From contig JALMQS010000099.1 of assembly GCA_024734495.1 (NCBI GenBank), positions 70,127,335-70,191,334 of the forward strand: a stretch of DNA of 64,000 nt. Reading direction: 5' to 3'. How positions within the stretch are numbered: the first letter of the stretch is position 1; every line of letters begins with the position of its first letter. A program made the position numbers and the translations under genes. Shown in pieces: positions 21,510-32,879 of this stretch. The stretch comes from Forficula auricularia. Its lineage: Eukaryota; Arthropoda; Insecta; Dermaptera; Forficulidae. The notes under the pieces were generated by a model. That model was not told where the DNA came from. It did not search any database and was given only the letters and a program-made list of their open reading frames with translations.

Positions 21510-21905
21510 TTTTTTTCATTTATTTATTTAACAAAGTATACAAACAATAGGACCATTGGAATTCACCTAGTGTTTATACATAATTTAGCAATAATATTTT
21601 ACAATGTTGGCAAAAGATTTCACAGATACACAAATTTTGGAGGGGAAGAAGAAAAAAGTAGAGAAAGATTAGAAGACATAAAGGAAATAAGAGTAAGGAG
21701 TATCAGTTATTGGGATCCATAAAGTAACGAAGACCTGAGAGCCACCAAGAGTCGGGTTTGCCATGAAATTTGGCCTGGAAGTTCATTCCAAAGCCTTGCA
21801 CCCGCCAATTTGAAGGAATGAAAGAGAGTGTTTAGTTTTACAGTGCACCTGCACTAGCGTTGTCTTCCTGGTGGAGCGACCGACGACAAATAGATTTTCT
21901 AAGTA
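21510..21905 (-). mobile_element. LINE 3' end, decayed
   Basis: Minus-strand reading gives fragments such as CKTKHSLSFLQIGGCKALE and NELPGQIS, like the end of CR1/Jockey RT proteins, and a simple AAATAAATAAATG tail (plus-strand 21,515-21,531). Many frame breaks. Confidence 0.5.
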
Positions 21906-21920
21906 AGACGTTAACATATA

Positions 21921-22866
21921 CCGGGTGAGTATTTTTGAGACAGACTTATAACTCAAAAACAGTGCATTATATGAAAAAAAGTTACAATTAAAAGTTTATC
22001 TATATCAAGGGGGAAACTAAATTACGCTTTTGTTTATCGACCTAGAACAAGCTTTCAAGGGTATTTCAAGGTCAAGTTCTGTTTTTTAAATAGAAACCTA
22101 TATTTTTCTATACATAACCTAAATCTACAAAAAAAAAAAAAAAAAAAAAACTGAACAACTTTCATAAGAACTATTTTTTATACGACATCAAATAAAAAAA
22201 TATTAAATCAATTAGATCACAAAAAAATCACATAATAATTATTCTTAACAATTATTCAACTTAATTATCAAATAATAATGATCAAATATTTAATTATTAA
22301 ATAAATAATTTAATAATAATTAATAATTTAATAATTTTCCGACAATGTTCTGTGACATTCCAGAGTGTATCGCAAGTCTTCTGGATGAAACATCTTTCTT
22401 CAACAAAAAAATGCTCCATTTTTATTATGGTAATACAATATAACTATCTACTGGAATTGACACGAGAAATAAACTTTTTTAAGCTCAAGAATTTTAAATA
22501 GATCTATTAAGTAGAAAATAATCTCTTAAATCTGTGTATAATGAAGTTTTAAAATTATTATAAACACTTATTTTCATTGTTGTGACTTTTCAATTTTATA
22601 ATTATTTATTTGATTTTTTTGAGATTTCTACGATCTCGTAAGTGATTAAATACTTTTTTTTGATGTATAAAAAAATAATTCCAATAAAAGTTATTCAGTT
22701 TTTTTTTGTAAATTTAGAAAATGTAAAGAAACATATAGGTTTCATTTTAAAAAACAGAACTTGACCTTGATATACCTTTGAAAGTTTGTTCTAGGTCAAC
22801 AAATAATAGCGTAGTTTAGTTTCCCCCTTGATATAAATGTCTCAAGATAAAAAAAAACTCATCCGG
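21921..22866. mobile_element. TA-flanked MITE family B, copy 1
   Basis: Ends CCGGGTGAGT and its complement with TA on each side (21,919-21,920 and 22,867-22,868). Long inverted arms include CTTATAACTCAAAAACAGTG and AACAAGCTTTCAAGGGTATT. Two further full copies (30,611 and 31,628) and a right-end fragment (23,380-23,470) occur. Probably Tc1/mariner-related by target site. Confidence 0.8.
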
Positions 22867-23644
22867 TATATTAGATTCAAATGCATTTCATGTTTATTGA
22901 AAAAGTATTTTGTCTAAATATTAAAGAGAAATACAATATTATTAATTGGAAGCTCACCCATTTGAAGAGCTCTGTCTGGATTATGACGTTTGTTTACTCG
23001 GAGAAGCCATTAATGCAATCACGGCAGCCTAGACGTCCGAATCAACACATTCTGAAAAGATCAAAGATTATTCATTAATTTACCAAAATTTCATTTCAAA
23101 TGAATAGTTAGATATAGATAATCATTTTTTTTTTAATATGATAAAGGGTATTTACCAGATATTAGAGAAAAATGTGATGTAAATTGCACTGAGAATAAAT
23201 GACAGATCGAGTCATTTTCATCGAAGGTCAAAGAATACAACTAACTCAAACGCTCAAGGAGAATCTAATTGCTCTGACGTCACAATCAATGGCAACAATT
23301 GATAGTTTAAATTCAAATATTCAAATAATTTATGCGTTGTATTGAAACAGCCTTGACTTGTACTTAAGAGCAATGACGTCCTTGATATAAATAAACTTTT
23401 ATTTGAAAATTTTATTCATATAATGCCCTGTTTTTGAGTTATAAGGTCTCAAGATAAAAAACTCCCTCGGTATATGTAAAAGAATTCTTCATTTAATTTT
23501 TAATTAATAATTATTATTCCATATTTGCATCAAGCAGAGGACAACCTCAATAATTTCTGCTTATGAATCATCAACTCTGCTATTCTCGTCAAACTAAATC
23601 ATTTCAATGACATACGTAGCAAAATTATGTTCTTATTGACAGTA
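22867..23644. other. Unassigned stretch with MITE B right-end fragment
   Basis: A right-end fragment of MITE family B is at about 23,380-23,470 (ending ACTCCCTCGG then TA). At 23,528-23,600 is a copy of the repeat GCATCAAGCAGAGGACAACC with a decayed CTATTCTCGTCAAAC tail, related to 59,389-59,450. Confidence 0.5.
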
Positions 23645-24534
23645 CAATGAAAAAACGATATATTTATAGTTAAGAAATTATATTTGATATGAATAGATGG
23701 TGAAGTTAATTATGGCGAAATCGATCTCTGTTCAATATGAATAAATGATATACCTATTTTAAGTATTCTCATATTTTTTGAGCAACTCTAGATATATTAA
23801 TAGTTAAGATGCCGCTATTTGAACCAAACACCAATAAGTAAATTATGAAAATATTGTTATTTGAGTAAAATAGTGGAATAGTTAAATTTAATAGTTGGGT
23901 ATTTAAATGAAATAATATGTAATTACGACAAGAAATGATATAAACTTGAATATTTTTTTTTAATAATATTCAAGCTCATACCATTTATATTCATTTGATG
24001 ATGTAGAATCTATATTCAAATGAATCATATAAATATTTAATTTAATTATTCATTTGGATGAATTAATAAAAAAATTAATTAATTTAATTTTCTATAATTA
24101 TAAGTTACCTAATCTAATTTTAATATATATTAATATTTCTTCCAATCTTATAGTGGGTTTTAAAATTAAAAAAAATAATAATGTAAACAAAATTTTTGTT
24201 ATTTTTTTTTTAATATCTTAATTATTAAGATACCACTATTTGCAGAAAATTTAAGTCGTTTTATGATAAAAAAAAACATTTGTTTAGAAATAATAAGAGG
24301 TTTTACTAGAAGTAAACAAGACATTCATTAAGATATTATGAGATATCTAATAGAATAAAATAGATCACTCAAGTATATAATATATTTGGATTAAATACCT
24401 AAAAATTTGGTCATATTTGGAATGATTTCGATATATCTTGATTATTAATAAAATATCTTTGGAATAAATAAGAGCTCATTAAAAATACTCAACTCTATCA
24501 ATATATTTATTATAAAGAAATTGTTTTTTCAGTG
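23645..24534 (+). mobile_element. MITE family A, uninterrupted reference copy
   Basis: 890 bp from CAATGAAAAAACGATATAT to ATTGTTTTTTCAGTG, with TA at 23,643-23,644 and 24,535-24,536. No open frame. This copy defines the family and the insertion points in the copies at 1102 and 3641. Confidence 0.85.
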
Positions 24535-25280
24535 TAATTTATAGAGAGCGTTGATAACAAGAAATACATTTTGGACCAAGTTTAAAAATAAAATTAGTAT
24601 TCGAGTTTTTGGATTAAAAAGCACTGTAGGGGAGGTGATATATTTATGGAGATTTAAGAAATCGATTAAGCATCGGGGGTAGTAGACGGCGGGGGTGGAC
24701 GGGAATAAAAATTAAAAAGATGAAAAATGAATGAGGAGGTGGAGTAGGAGGAGCAGGCTGTTCTGGTCCATATAAACCGGGCCAAGGGTTGAAACAACCC
24801 CTTTTCGTTGGGCGCCAACCGCCAAACCACCTCCAATCAAAACTCGCCAAGTGCCAACAACACCCACGAATCAAGGGAGGAATCGGGGGGTGAGGGGTGG
24901 GGTGGGGGTTAGACATATAATAAATTGAATGCCGCTTGGCAATAGAAAAATGACTCGTTCCTTCTCTGAATAAAAATAAATAAATAAATAAATAAAAAGC
25001 CGAGGCACATGAAAATCTAAGCATGTTCCATTGAATAAACATGTCCAGCCAGTGAGGCAGCCAAGATTGACGATTAATTAAAAAGCAGGCGGTACAATAA
25101 TAATAATAATAATAATCCCCTCTTTATTCTCTCATATCAACCCTTAAATTTTCCATACGTTAAATATTGAGTATACGTAAAGAGTCTACCCAAAGGGGAA
25201 GGAATTTGAAATTAATATCAATATTTGTGTGTGAGAAAAGTCAGGGATTCCCCTCAAAGATAACACAGAATTCACGTATA
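24535..25280. other. Unassigned stretch with GC-rich block
   Basis: A G/C-richer block at 24,650-24,920 with a G-run near 24,881-24,908 stands out, followed by (AAAT)n at 24,974-24,995 and (AAT)n at 25,098-25,117. A 132-residue minus-strand open frame there is proline-rich, resembles no family I know and crosses simple repeats, so I do not call it. Confidence 0.4.
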
Positions 25281-26765
25281 GTCCAGTCAAATTGTGCTCA
25301 AATGGGTCCCCCTATGGAGAATATTTTGGGGTAGTTCTGATTTTTGTATATAGAATATATGTTTTTTGGGGCGTCGAATCAAAATCTGAGGCCTCCCACC
25401 AAAATTTTGTGACTCAACATTGTAGAAAATGCAAAAAAGTAAACACTTCCATTTTTTGGCGGTTTTTTGCTTATAAATGGTAAACTATTAACTTTTCGTA
25501 AATAATCTTCCTATTTAAAATGAAAGTTAATAAAATTTCCTACAAATTTCATTATTTAGGTTTTTTTCTTCTACAAACCATTCGGGCTCAAGCTACAAAG
25601 TACAAATTTTCGACCTCGGCAGCCCCCCCCCCCCCCCCCCCCGGATCACCCAAAACTCGCACTTTTTTCGATATTTTTCCATTTTCACCATGAAAGAGTA
25701 CTTTTTCGACAAAGACCATTCTATATATTTTTATACTAGATTAAATTTGCTACAATTTAAATACAGTTATATCTTAATTGGATAAATGGTAACCGTGCCA
25801 CAATGATGTTGAAGTCGCAGTTTTTCCTTCATATAAAAATTTTTAAGAAAAAAATAAAAACCGACTTCAAAAAAATTAAGTGCAACAAATATAAAAATAC
25901 ACTAAAAGGTATAAAATAATTATTATCTTATTTAGTTACAACTAAACGACGAAATATTAACACGAAATTACTTTTGAAAGTCGGTGCCAAACAAACTATA
26001 CCTATAAGCGAGCGTACCCGCCAAACGTACTAAGTAAGATCCGTCGAGTGCGATTCATAAAAGGTATATGTTTGGCACCAACTTCAAAAAAGTAATTTCG
26101 TGTTAATATTTCGTCGTTTAGTTGTAACTAAATAAGATAATAATTATTTTATACCTTTTAGTGTATTTTTATATTTGTTGCACTTAATTTTTTGAAGTCG
26201 GTTTTTATTTTTTTCTTAAAATTTTTTATTTTTCTCTTTTTAGTGATGTTATTAATAGTGATTATATCATCAGAACTTGACCAAATTAATATGACACCAT
26301 CCCTAAGACACCCCCTTTCGGATAAAAAAAGAACCATCGAAATCGGTTCATAAACAAAGAGGTTAGGTCTAAAACAAACCTAAACAAACCTAATAAAAAA
26401 GGTCTAATACCTATGAAAAAAATCGAAAAAAAATGGGACCAATCGGAAGCTAGACTGGACCCAATGCAAAAAAATTTTCAAAATCGGTTGACAATGGGCG
26501 GAGATATGAGGTAACATAGGCACAAAAAAAAAAAAAAAAAAAAAAAAAAAATTCAATCGAATAGAGAACCTCCTCCTTTTTGAAGTCTGGTTAAAAATGA
26601 AAACCACTTCATCCTATAAACTTGATTCCTATCTCATTCTCTAGGAAATTATTTACTAGAACGTTTAATTGGACCACTTTTTTGTTAAATCTCTTAGATT
26701 TATAGATATCCAGCATTTTCCATGATAGGATATGATCCAAATCCTCAAACCCAGGTAGCACAAGA
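25281..26765. mobile_element. Foldback family F copy, right end lost
   Basis: Starts after TA (25,279-25,280) with GTCCAGTCAAATTGTGCTCA and continues like the copy at 28,672. It is interrupted at about 25,837-26,600 by a palindromic insertion and resumes with GAAAACCACTTCATCC up to about 26,755. The right terminus is missing. A C-run is at 25,623-25,642. Confidence 0.65.
25837..26605. mobile_element. Palindromic insertion with AAACCGACTTCAAAA arms
   Basis: A near-perfect inverted repeat: left arm 25,837-26,002 (AAAAACCGACTTCAAAAAAA onward), spacer of about 60 bp containing GCGAGCGTACCCGCC, right arm about 26,062-26,228. A further related end, AACCTCCTCCTTTTTGAAGT, lies at 26,565-26,584 after an A-run (26,524-26,550), so the inserted element may extend that far. 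Related AAACCGACTTCAAAA sequences are common in insect genomes (general knowledge); the class is not certain. Confidence 0.65.
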
Positions 26766-27412
26766 ATAATCTATGAATATTCTGATAATATCTTCTCTGG
26801 ACATTAGAATATCCTATGAATAATCTTTCAATCTTCGTAGATATTCTGGGAATATTCTTAGAACTAAAATATTTATGTAGGACATTAAATTCCTTCCCGG
26901 AATATTCCTAGTTGTGCATTCTTGGAATGTTCTATTCCGAATATTCTCAGAAGATTAACTCCTATACAAATATACTGTGCATCTCCTAGAGATAATTGGA
27001 ATAAATTTGTCCTGTGATTAGTTTTTGGTACATATCGGTCCACAAACATTAGTACTTTATTTCAGTACTTTTTTAGTTTTTTCTAAATATCATGAAAATG
27101 ACTAAACCAATTTTGATGAAATTTAGTATCCTAATTAAGTACCTTGGGGGCCACAAAAAAGGTTAAATAAAGTATTTGGTAAAATTATATTTTTAAAGTA
27201 CTTTACTCTTGAGTAAGATAGTACCTTTCTTTTAATTTTTTATTTTTAAATTCTTTAAAATTTATTCATTTGATCGGTTTATATTAGCTCATTTAAACTT
27301 GATTAAGTAAGAATGGATAGGCTTCTCAATGTGAAATGCTAATAATTTTGTAGGAAATTTTATAAGTAACCATAGCAACTGCTTTGTTTTCTTATCCGTT
27401 AACTTTGCTGAA
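26766..27412. repeat. Unassigned stretch with inverted copy of repeat R1
   Basis: 26,995-27,230 is the reverse complement of repeat R1 (GGTACATATCGGTCCACAAA ... AGTACTTTACTCTTGAGTAA). Before it, 26,755-26,990 is rich in the diverged word GAATATTC (TATTCTGGGAATATTCTTAG), a short-period repetitive segment of unknown origin. Confidence 0.5.
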
Positions 27413-28008
27413 GACATAGAGGAATCGAGTTAAAATCAAAAATAGTCATCGATTCTCATCTAGTACTTGAGGAATAACCATTCTATATTGGATTGTTGAC
27501 GTTTCGGTTTTTATTGGTAACCATTGGTGAAGACATGGAGGAATCTACTTAAAATCAAAAATAGCAATCGATTCTCATCTAATACTTGAGGAATAACCAT
27601 TCTACATTAGATTTTTGACGCTTCGATTATTATTGGTAACCATTGCTGAAAAACATGGAGGAATCGACTTAAAATAAAAAAGACAAAATTATTTTATGGT
27701 AAACAACTCAAGCTTGAGTTGTTTACCATAAAAGAATTTAGTCTTTTTTATTTTAAGTCGATTCTTCCACGTTTTCAGTAGAGAGTGCTATTAATAGTCA
27801 AAACATCAAAAATGGAATGTAATAAGGTTATTCCTCTAGTATTAGATGAGAATCAATCGCTATTTTTGATTTTAAGTCGATTCCTCTATGTCTTCAGGAA
27901 TGGTTACCAATAATAACCGAAATGTCAAAAATCCAATATAAAATGGTTATTCCTCGACTGTTAAATGAGAATCGATCATTATTTTAGAATTAAAGTCACA
28001 TGAACTGC
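27413..28008. repeat. Large palindrome with tandem repeats in each arm
   Basis: Two arms of about 295 bp mirror each other around AACTCAAGCTTGAGTT (centre near 27,713). Each arm contains about two and a half copies of a unit of about 120 bp (GGAATAACCATTCTA ... GGTAACCATTG ... GGAATCGACTTAAAAT). The palindrome, with about 170 bp before it, sits inside an inverted copy of R1, so it is an insertion. Confidence 0.8.
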
Positions 28009-28072
28009 AAATTGCAAGTGATATCTGATTAATAATAAAAGAATAAACATATTAATATTTCAAATGAATTTG

Positions 28073-28430
28073 GATAAAGTTTAGCAACGATCCGTTGCAG
28101 TCGTGAAATGAGTTGGAAAGAAGATATTGTCAAAAAACTGCTTTAAGGCGCCGTTTTTTCAATTTGGCGGTACGAGCGGCAACGATACGAGGCTACAAAG
28201 TTGAAATTCGCGAAATAGCAATACGAAATCTATAAAATTACTCATTTTCAAAACTCCCAGAAAACTTTCCAAGTAAAACTACCAAATGGCGACTAATAAA
28301 TAAAAAAGAATATTTATTTCTCTATTGTTTTTTAACTACTGTACATTAGCGAAGTAAATACTACTATTACTACTATTATTATTATTTTTATTTATCTTGG
28401 GGTAATAAATTGCCCCTCTCCCCTACCATC
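28073..28430. other. R1 end and upstream region of a candidate gene
   Basis: 28,073-28,095 is the other end of repeat R1 (GTTTAGCAACGATCCGTTGC). The remaining 330 bp lead to the promoter at 28,439. They contain (ATT)n at 28,361-28,385 and a C/T block at 28,413-28,430 but no recognised repeat, so they may be genuine upstream sequence. Confidence 0.4.
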
Positions 28431-28438
28431 TCTTGGTC

Positions 28439-28446
28439 TATAAATA
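28439..28446 (+). promoter_or_regulatory. TATA box of candidate secreted-peptide gene
   Basis: TATAAATA lies 32 bp before an initiator-like TCACG (A at 28,471) and 66 bp before the first ATG of a signal-peptide exon. Spacing fits an arthropod TATA promoter. AT-rich DNA yields chance TATA boxes, so weight rests on the combination with the exon. Confidence 0.55.
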
Positions 28447-28504
28447 TAGTTGGTGTTTGGAATGTGGTTCACGTTCACATTTTCAGACAATCAAGGAAAA
28501 GAAA

Positions 28505-28574
28505 ATGATGTTTCAATATTATTTAATTTTTTTCTTATTCTTTATTATGGCCGCGTTAGCCCGAGAACCAAATG
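28505..28574 (+). CDS. First coding exon of a small secreted protein (partial gene)
   Basis: Two adjacent ATG codons start MMFQYYLIFFLFFIMAALA, a strong signal peptide (short polar start, hydrophobic core, small residues before a likely cut after ALA), followed by REPNG. The exon ends at 28,574 with the donor GGTAAGTG, phase 1. The leader from about 28,471 is short, and a TATA box is correctly placed. Small first exons of this form are typical of insect secreted peptides, salivary proteins and neuropeptide precursors. The mature part must be on later exons that I could not find; the intron starts with Helitron-like and foldback sequence. I cannot name the gene. The frame reads on into the intron, so the open frame alone does not mark the exon end. 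Confidence 0.55.
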
Positions 28575-28671
28575 GTAAGTGCGATTATTATCTATCTATA
28601 CTATATAATAAGGCGCTAATGGTGGTCGCCCACGAAGGGCACGTGAACTTAGCTTCATTTAATAACTATTA
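28575..28671 (+). repeat. Intron start with dispersed repeat R3
   Basis: Right after the donor, TCTATACTATATAATAAGG begins a repeat whose continuation CTAATGGTGGTCGCCCACGA recurs in altered form at 30,068, 30,461 and 53,366. The TCTATACTA start resembles 5' ends of insect Helitrons, which begin with TC after an A (inference). Confidence 0.45.
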
Positions 28672-30065
28672 GTCCAGTCAAGTTGTACTCAATGGCTCCC
28701 TATGGGGAAAGTTTTGGGGTAGTTCTGATTTTTTGCATACTTATATATGTTTTTCTGGTCGCTGAATCCAAATCTGAGGTCTCCCACCAAAATTTCGTCA
28801 CGCAACATTGTAGAAAATGCAAAAAAATTGTGAAAATTTCCATTTTTTGGCGGTTTTTTGCTTATAACTCAAAAACTATCAACTTTTCGTAAATAATCTT
28901 CCTATACAAAATAAAAGTTCATAAAATTTGTAGGAAATTTCATGATCGAAGATTTTTTCTCTGACCAACTGTTCTGGCTCAAGCGCTAATTGAAAATTGG
29001 CCTATTTTTTCTGTTTCGGCAAATCCCAAAAACTCGCACTTTTTTTGATATTTTCCCATTTTGTCCATGAAGGAGCATCTTTTCCACAAAGACCACTCTA
29101 TACATTTTTAAACTAGATTAAATTTTATACAAATAAAACAAAATTTTATATTAATTGGATAAATGGTAATCCAGGCCGCAATATGGTTGACATTTTGAAA
29201 AATTGAAATTTTTTGCAAAAAAAGGCAATTTTTCCTTCAGAAAATGAAAACCACTCATCCTAGAAATTTGATTCATATCTCATTCTCTAGAAATTTTGTT
29301 GACTTTTACTACTTTTTTGATATAACTCTTTGATTTATAGATATCTAGCATTTTCCATGACAGGATATGATCCGAATCCTCAGAAGTGTATTGGAAAATG
29401 CTGGATATCTAAGCGTTTTAACAAAAAAGCAGTCCAAGTAAACGTTCAAGTCAACAGAATTTCCTAGAGAATGAATAAAGAATCAAATATCTAGGTTGAA
29501 TGGTTTTCATTTTATGAAGGAAAAACTGCGATTTTTTGCAAAAAACCTCAATGTAGCCCGGATTACCATTTATGCAATTAAGATGAAACTTTGTTTGAAT
29601 TATAACAAATTTAATCTAGTTTAAAAATTTATAGAGTGGTCTTTGTCGAAAACGTGCTCCTTCATGGTGGAAATGGGAAAATATCAAAAAAAGTGCGAGT
29701 TTTAGGGTATCTGGGGTGGGGGCTTCCGAGAGGTCGAAAACTTGGATTTTGCGCTTGAGCCCGAACAGTTGGTCGGAGAAAAAAACCTAAAAATGCAGTT
29801 TGTAGGAAATTTTATGAACTTTCATTTTAAATAGGAAGGTTATTTACGAAAAGTAGATAGTTTTAGAGTTATAGGCAAAAAACCGACAAAAAAATGGAAA
29901 TTTTCACATTTTTTTTTAACATTTTCTACAATGTTGCGTCTCGAAATTTCGGTGAGTGAGCTCAGATTTAGATTCAGCGCCCCAAAAACATATATATGCA
30001 AAAAAAATCAGGGCTACTCGAAAACATTCCCCATAGGGGCCCATTTGAGCACAATTTGACTGGAC
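28672..30065. mobile_element. Foldback family F, full copy
   Basis: 1394 bp from GTCCAGTCAAGTTGTACTCA to its complement TTTGAGCACAATTTGACTGG ... C, flanked by TA on both sides. The arms are about 650-680 bp and meet near 29,380. Matching words in the arms include GATTCAGCGCCCCAAAAACA against CTGGTCGCTGAATCC. No long open frame. It lies in the inferred intron of the secreted-peptide gene. Confidence 0.85.
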
Positions 30066-30610
30066 TAATAATATAAGACTCTAATGAAGGTCGCTGACGA
30101 ATGCCACATAAACTAAGCATCAATTAATAAATAAATCTGTTTAATGATATTCTTTGGTCAAATTAAAAAATTTTAAAATAAATATTAAATAATAGTTTCA
30201 GATATATGAGCCGTTTATTTTGAAAGTGGCCTAAGTCCATTATTTGTTATTTTGAGATATTTGTATTTATATTTTTATAAATACATATATTTATATATAT
30301 TTTGATGTATTTATTTTGACGAATTCATGAGGATATTGTACTCCTTTGGCTGTGATATTATAAATATGAAAAGAAGATATCTATGTCTAACTAAATCAGT
30401 CATTAACTCATTTTTTTCAAAATTGGACTTAGGCCACTTTCAAAATAAACGTCTCATATAATAAAGACTCTAATGGTAGTCGCCAACGAATTCAACGTAT
30501 GCTACGTGAACTAAGATTAAATTAATAATTATCTGTTAAATGTCACTTTTATAAAAATGTTTTTTTTTTTTTTTTTTGGTAAAATATTCAAAATTATAAA
30601 TCTTATTATA
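30066..30610 (+). repeat. Repeat R3 copies and AT-rich spacer
   Basis: Two copies of R3 (AAGACTCTAATGAAGGTCGC at about 30,074 and AGACTCTAATGGTAGTCGCC at about 30,464), about 390 bp apart, plus an inverted pair AAGTGGCCTAAGTCC (about 30,221) / GGACTTAGGCCACTT (about 30,425). This may be part of a larger, unrecognised element. Confidence 0.45.
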
Positions 30611-31523
30611 ACGGGTGAGTTTTTTATCTTGAGACAGTCTTATAACTCAAAAATAGTGCATTATATGAAAAAGTTTCAAATAAAAGCTTATTTATATCAA
30701 AGGGGAAACTAAAGTACGCTATTGTATGTCGATCTAGAACAAGCTTTCAAAGGTATTTCAAGGTCAACTTCTGGTTTTTAAAAGGAAACCTTTTTGTTTC
30801 TTAACATATTCTTAATCTACAAAAAAAACTGAACAACTTTCATAAGAACTATTTTTTTATACGACATCAAATAAAATTAGATCTCAAAAAATCTTAATTA
30901 TTACTTTTAACAATTATTCAACTTAATTACCAAATAATAATGATCAAATATTTAATTATTAAATAAATAATTTAATAATAATTAATAATTTTGTGACACT
31001 GTTCTATAACATTCCAGAGTGTTTCGCAATTCTTCTGGATGAATTCCAATTCCAATTTCGTTAATTTGGCTTTTTAAGTTTCTTCGTAGCCTTTACATTT
31101 CTTGTTTTTTATTTTTTTTAATAGATTACTACACGATAAAATGAAACTCCTGAGGGCTAAAATTATTAAAATTATTTTTATTTAATAATTATTATTTGAT
31201 AATTAAGTTGAATGATTGTTAAAAATAATTATTAGGATTTTTTTCGAGATCTAATTGATTTAATATTTTGTTTATTTTGATGTCGTATAAAAATAATTCT
31301 TATAAAAGTGATTCAGTTTTTTATATAGATTAAGGAGACGTATAGAAAAATATATTCTTCTATTTAAGAAACAGAACTTGATCTTGAAATACCCTTGAAA
31401 ACTACCAATAGTGCAGAATATTTTCCCCTTCTATATAAATAAACTTTTATTTGAAACTTTTTTTCATATAAATCACTGTTTTTGAGATATAAGACTGTCT
31501 CAAGACAAAAAAAACTCACCCGG
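30611..31523. mobile_element. MITE family B, copy 2
   Basis: 913 bp, ends ACGGGTGAGTTTTTTATCTT and AAAAACTCACCCGG, TA at 30,609-30,610 and 31,524-31,525. Arms match copy 1 at 21,921. Confidence 0.8.
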
Positions 31524-31627
31524 TAGATCTATGTTAAATTTCATTCATATTGGCGATATAGTAGTTTAAGCGCTCTCATCGATTATAAAAAGCCATCTAT
31601 TTTATAAATATAGTATTTAAATATATA

Positions 31628-32845
31628 CCGGGTGAGTTTTTTTATGTAGAGACAGTCTTATAACTCAAAAACAGTGCATTTTAAGAAAAAAGTTTCAAAT
31701 AAAAGTTTATTTATATGGAGAGGGAAACTAAACTACGCTATTGTTTGTTTACCTACAACAAGCTTTCAATGGTATTTCATGGTCAAGTTCTGTTTTTTAA
31801 ATGGAAAGTTATATGTTTCTCTACATATTCTGAATCTACAAAAAAACTGAACAACTTTCGTTAGAACTATTTTTTTATTCGACATCAAATAAACAAAATA
31901 CTTGAATCAATTAGATCTAAATTTCTTTTTAATAATTATTTTTAACAATTATTCAGATTAATTATCAAATAATAATGATTAAATAATTAATTATTAAATA
32001 TATAATTATTAAATCGAAAAGTCAAAACAATGAAAATAAGTGTTTATAATGATCTTAAAACTTCATTATACACAGATTTAAGAGATTATTTTCTAGTTAA
32101 TATAACTATTTAAAATTCTTGAGTTTAAAAAAGTTTATTTCTCTTGTCAATCCAGTAGATAGTTATATTGTATTACCATAATAAAAATGGATCATTTTTT
32201 GTTGAAGACAGAAAAAAGAAGTGTTAAGGGCTGCCATTGAAATGGATGCCGAGCATTTTCATGACAGGGATACACCCTCACGAGCTTCATTTTACATATT
32301 TATGTAAATCAATTTAAAAAAACATCAGGAAATGTAAAGGCTACGGAAGAAACTTAAAAGGGCAAAATAACGAAATTGGAACTGAAATTCATTCAGAAGA
32401 CTTGCAATACACTCTGGAATATCACAAAACAGTGTGGAAAATGTATTAGATTATTAATTAGTATTAGATTAATTATTTAATAATTAAATATTTGATCATT
32501 ATTATATGATAATTAAGTTGAATAATTGTTAAAAATAATTATTAGGGTTTTTTTCTGAGATATAATTGATTTAATATTTTCTTATTTGATGCCGAATAAA
32601 AAAATAGTTCTTATAGAAAGCTGTTCAGTTTTTTCCGTAGATTCAGAATATATAAACAAATATATAGGTTTCTTTTTAAAAAACAGAACTTGACCTTGAA
32701 ATTACCTTTTAAAGCTTGTTCTAGGTCAACAAACAATAGCGTAGTTTAGTTTCCCTCCATATAAATAAACTTTTATTTGAATATTTTTTTTCATATAATG
32801 CACTGTTTTTGAGTTAGACTGTGTCAAGATAAAAAACTCACCCGG
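31628..32845. mobile_element. MITE family B, long copy 3
   Basis: 1218 bp, CCGGGTGAGTTTTTTTATGT to AAAAACTCACCCGG with TA flanks. It carries a longer centre (about 32,180-32,440) than the other copies. That centre translates to short broken peptides (AAIEMDAEHFHDRDTPSR) that may be transposase remains, so this copy may be closer to the parent transposon. Confidence 0.8.
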
Positions 32846-32879
32846 TAAATATAAGGATCAGGATTTATTGATACTAATA

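Noticed and set aside
24644..25042. 132-residue proline-rich minus-strand open frame
   Set aside because: Crosses simple repeats and a G-run; no recognised domain; likely chance in a GC-richer block.
27401..27990. Possible further hammerheads (CTGAAGA and CCGAAA words in the large palindrome)
   Set aside because: The two core words are not at hammerhead spacing or order, although GGUUA/UAACC precedes GAAA.
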